From an uncultured Selenomonadaceae bacterium (GTDB taxonomy: Bacteria > Bacillota > Negativicutes > Selenomonadales > Selenomonadaceae), in assembly GCA_945637225.1 (NCBI GenBank), contig CALZDE010000156.1, positions 1 through 5,202 on the forward strand: a stretch of 5,202 bases of DNA, read 5' to 3'. Position 1 is the stretch's first letter. Each line of letters opens with the position of its first letter. The position numbers and the translations under genes were made by a program. The notes under the pieces are model-generated. The model was not told the origin of the DNA, made no database searches, and worked only from the letters and a program-made list of their open reading frames with translations. Shown here in pieces: positions 4,177 to 5,202 of this stretch.

Positions 4177-4419
4177 TTATTGCCAGTTCTGCTGTTCCTG
4201 TGGCTGCTCCTGAGGCTGGCTGATCATGTCCTTCAGCTGTGCAGGGGTCATGCCCTTCTCGCTCATTACGCTCAGTAACTCAGCGAAATCCGCTTCCTTC
4301 TGCTGTGCCTCTAAAGCCTTACGAGCCTGCTTTAAAGAATTCAGCTTCTCGCTAGTCTTTGCAATCTTCTCATCAATGATAGCAATCTTTTCTGCTACGG
4401 ATTTACCTGGTCTTGCCAT
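4177..4419 (-). CDS. Hypothetical 80-aa coiled-coil protein with a Gln-rich tail
   Basis: I do not recognise a family with confidence. Residues 8-45 (VAEKIAIIDEKIAKTSEKLNS and following) show the hydrophobic spacing and charge of a coiled coil. Residues 45-67 (FAELLSVMSEKGMTPAQLKDMI) look like a short helical segment, and 68-80 are almost only Gln, Pro and Glu, with PQEQ repeated. There is no signal peptide or membrane segment, so it is probably cytoplasmic and oligomeric. GGGAGG (4428-4433) lies 8 nt before ATG. It has its own promoter (4474-4502) and terminator (4135-4165), so it appears to be an independent monocistronic unit between the deformylase and DJ-1 genes. The short helical segment after a coiled coil loosely recalls small nucleoid-associated proteins, but this is not strong enough to name. 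Confidence 0.7.
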   Translation of the reverse strand: MARPGKSVAEKIAIIDEKIAKTSEKLNSLKQARKALEAQQKEADFAELLSVMSEKGMTPAQLKDMISQPQEQPQEQQNWQ

Positions 4420-4473
4420 TATAAATTCCTCCCAAAATTAAATTATAATTCGTTCTTCAACAAATCTTTTTTA

Positions 4474-4502
4474 ATTATACAATAAATTATTTTATAATGC
4501 AA
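4474..4502 (-). promoter_or_regulatory. Promoter of the 80-aa gene
   Basis: On the minus strand TTGCAT (4502-4497), a 17-bp spacer and a perfect TATAAT (4479-4474) predict a start near 4467 and a leader of about 48 nt. It lies just past the deformylase stop, where no terminator is seen, so some read-through from upstream may add to expression. A second TATAAT (4447-4442) lacks a -35 box. Confidence 0.5.
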
Positions 4503-4521
4503 GTATTATTTTATCGTAACA

Positions 4522-4941
4522 TTAAATCAAAATACCATTAAGATGGTCTATTTCATGCTGTATGATTTGGGCAATCCAGCCACTATACTTTTCCTTCCTT
4601 TTCTGCCAATCCTTATCACGATAAGCTACTTCTATACTTTCATAGCGAACTGTCTCCCTGTGGCCTTCAAGGGAAAGACATCCTTCCTCTACCTTATGTG
4701 ATTTAGCGGATTTCTTTACTATTTTAGGATTGAACATCAGCAAAACTTCTGTAGCTTCCTCTGGCTTTATTGCTATAATTGCCTTATTTACACCTATCAT
4801 ATTAGCAGCCAGTCCTACACATTTATAGCGGTAGCAAATAAGGGTATCTGCTAAATCCTGTGCGGTTTCCATATCATCCTTTGTAGCTGGTTCTGCTTTT
4901 TGAGATAGAAATTTTTCATCATGCATTATTTCACGAACCAT
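4522..4941 (-). CDS. def: Short divergent peptide deformylase
   Basis: Metal-dependent enzyme family that removes the formyl group from the N-terminus of new proteins at the ribosome. The product has 139 residues, shorter than the 150-190 of most deformylases, and ends six residues after the last motif. Motif 2 is EEGCLSL with metal ligand Cys88; motif 3 is IIQHEIDHLNG with ligands His129 and His133 and catalytic Glu130. Motif 1, normally G-x-G-hydrophobic-A-A-x-Q, reads CVGLAANM (41-48), so the oxyanion Gln is Met48 and the first Gly is Cys41. I recall the same AANMIG form in other short clostridial deformylase-like proteins, so it is probably a subfamily trait. Activity may therefore differ from that of housekeeping Def. 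AGGAGG (4949-4954) lies 7 nt before ATG. It follows an unidentified gene by 24 nt and is probably co-transcribed with it. Confidence 0.75.
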   Translation of the reverse strand: MVREIMHDEKFLSQKAEPATKDDMETAQDLADTLICYRYKCVGLAANMIGVNKAIIAIKPEEATEVLLMFNPKIVKKSAKSHKVEEGCLSLEGHRETVRYESIEVAYRDKDWQKRKEKYSGWIAQIIQHEIDHLNGILI

Positions 4942-4965
4942 TATTTTTCCTCCTAAATAAGCTCA

Positions 4966-5202
4966 TCATTCAATAATCACTTTATTCTCAAAGGTACGTA
5001 CCCAAGGAAGCTCCATGCGGACATTCTTTTTATTAGGATAAGAATACAAATTCTTCTTGCTAAATTCCTTTAGCAGTCTGCTGCCTTCAGCCTCTACCGT
5101 CTGCAAATTATTTTTTAAATAATCACTGTCGCCTGTTTCCTGTACCTTGTTTGCTATATATTGTCCTAATTCCTGACGGATATTAGCTTCATATGCCCAC
5201 TC
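4966..5202 (-). CDS. C-terminal 78 residues of an unidentified protein (runs off the window)
   Basis: An open minus-strand frame enters at the right edge (first complete codon GAG, 5202-5200) and stops at TGA 4968-4966. The visible part reads EWAYEANIRQELGQYIANK at its start and ends in VRMELPWVRTFENKVIIE. It is rich in charged and polar residues, with a probable helix over the first 45 residues and no membrane segment. Codon use looks genuine, and the stop leaves just room for the deformylase ribosome site, which supports a real upstream gene in the same operon. I do not recognise the family, and the N-terminal part needed to identify it lies outside the window. Confidence 0.6.
   Translation of the reverse strand, partial: EWAYEANIRQELGQYIANKVQETGDSDYLKNNLQTVEAEGSRLLKEFSKKNLYSYPNKKNVRMELPWVRTFENKVIIE

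Noticed and set aside
4993..5002. Palindrome GGTACGTACC
   Set aside because: It lies inside the coding frame of the partial gene (codons for W-V-R-T) and needs no regulatory explanation.
1..5202. CRISPR array, tRNA or rRNA genes
   Set aside because: No regularly spaced conserved repeat units of CRISPR length and no cloverleaf or rRNA-like sequence seen on either strand.

Overview
This is a low-GC Firmicutes window. Strong AGGAGG-type ribosome sites, TTGACA/TATAAT-like promoters, U-tract terminators and the protein sequences suggest a class Clostridia genome, perhaps Lachnospiraceae-like. The lineage is an inference from general resemblance only. The window joins an accessory plasmid-type module on the left to an ordinary-looking chromosomal gene strip on the right.

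Left part (1-758): no supported protein gene. It holds two operator-like palindromes (31-40 and 68-84), a near-consensus promoter (112-140) and a hairpin terminator with a U8 tract (264-288). Together these delimit a transcript of about 140 nt that is rich in CCC/UCCC and poor in G, a candidate small RNA. From about 488 to 740 the DNA is almost pure A+T. It contains the likely parA promoter (626-654) and leads to a T7G5 run that supplies the parA ribosome site.

ParA module (759-1839): a ParA-family ATPase (255 aa) overlaps by 8 nt a 92-aa ribbon-helix-helix-like protein with a lysine-rich tail and a GRP core. This is the layout of a type Ib plasmid partition operon. It ends in a strong terminator, followed by a second nearly pure A+T arm (1840-2040). 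The two A+T arms bracketing the operon are the natural candidates for the partition site.

Convergent intergenic stretch (1840-2339): after the A+T arm come a lone hairpin resembling an IS200/IS605 end (2046-2068), a compact nest of three short helices with a 9-nt tandem repeat (2191-2256), and a minus-strand terminator (2257-2298).

Right part, all minus strand (2340-5202): in transcription order these are the 3' end of an unrecognised gene (running in from beyond 5202), a short divergent peptide deformylase, an 80-aa coiled-coil/Gln-rich protein with its own promoter and terminator, a DJ-1/PfpI-family protein, a XerC/D-like tyrosine recombinase with all catalytic residues, and a 61-aa DpnD/PcfM-like protein. 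The recombinase starts only 23 nt after the DJ-1 stop with no terminator or promoter seen between, so it probably depends at least partly on transcription from the DJ-1 gene.

Reading: parA plus the RHH gene look like the segregation cassette of a plasmid or integrated element, and the recombinase plus DpnD/PcfM-like gene like mobile-element cargo or its integration machinery. The DJ-1, 80-aa and deformylase genes look like host genes. The most interesting candidates are the C-rich small RNA (part of which can pair with the recombinase ribosome site), the A+T-arm/AT-hook-like partition cassette, and the unexplained structured segment between the convergent operons.
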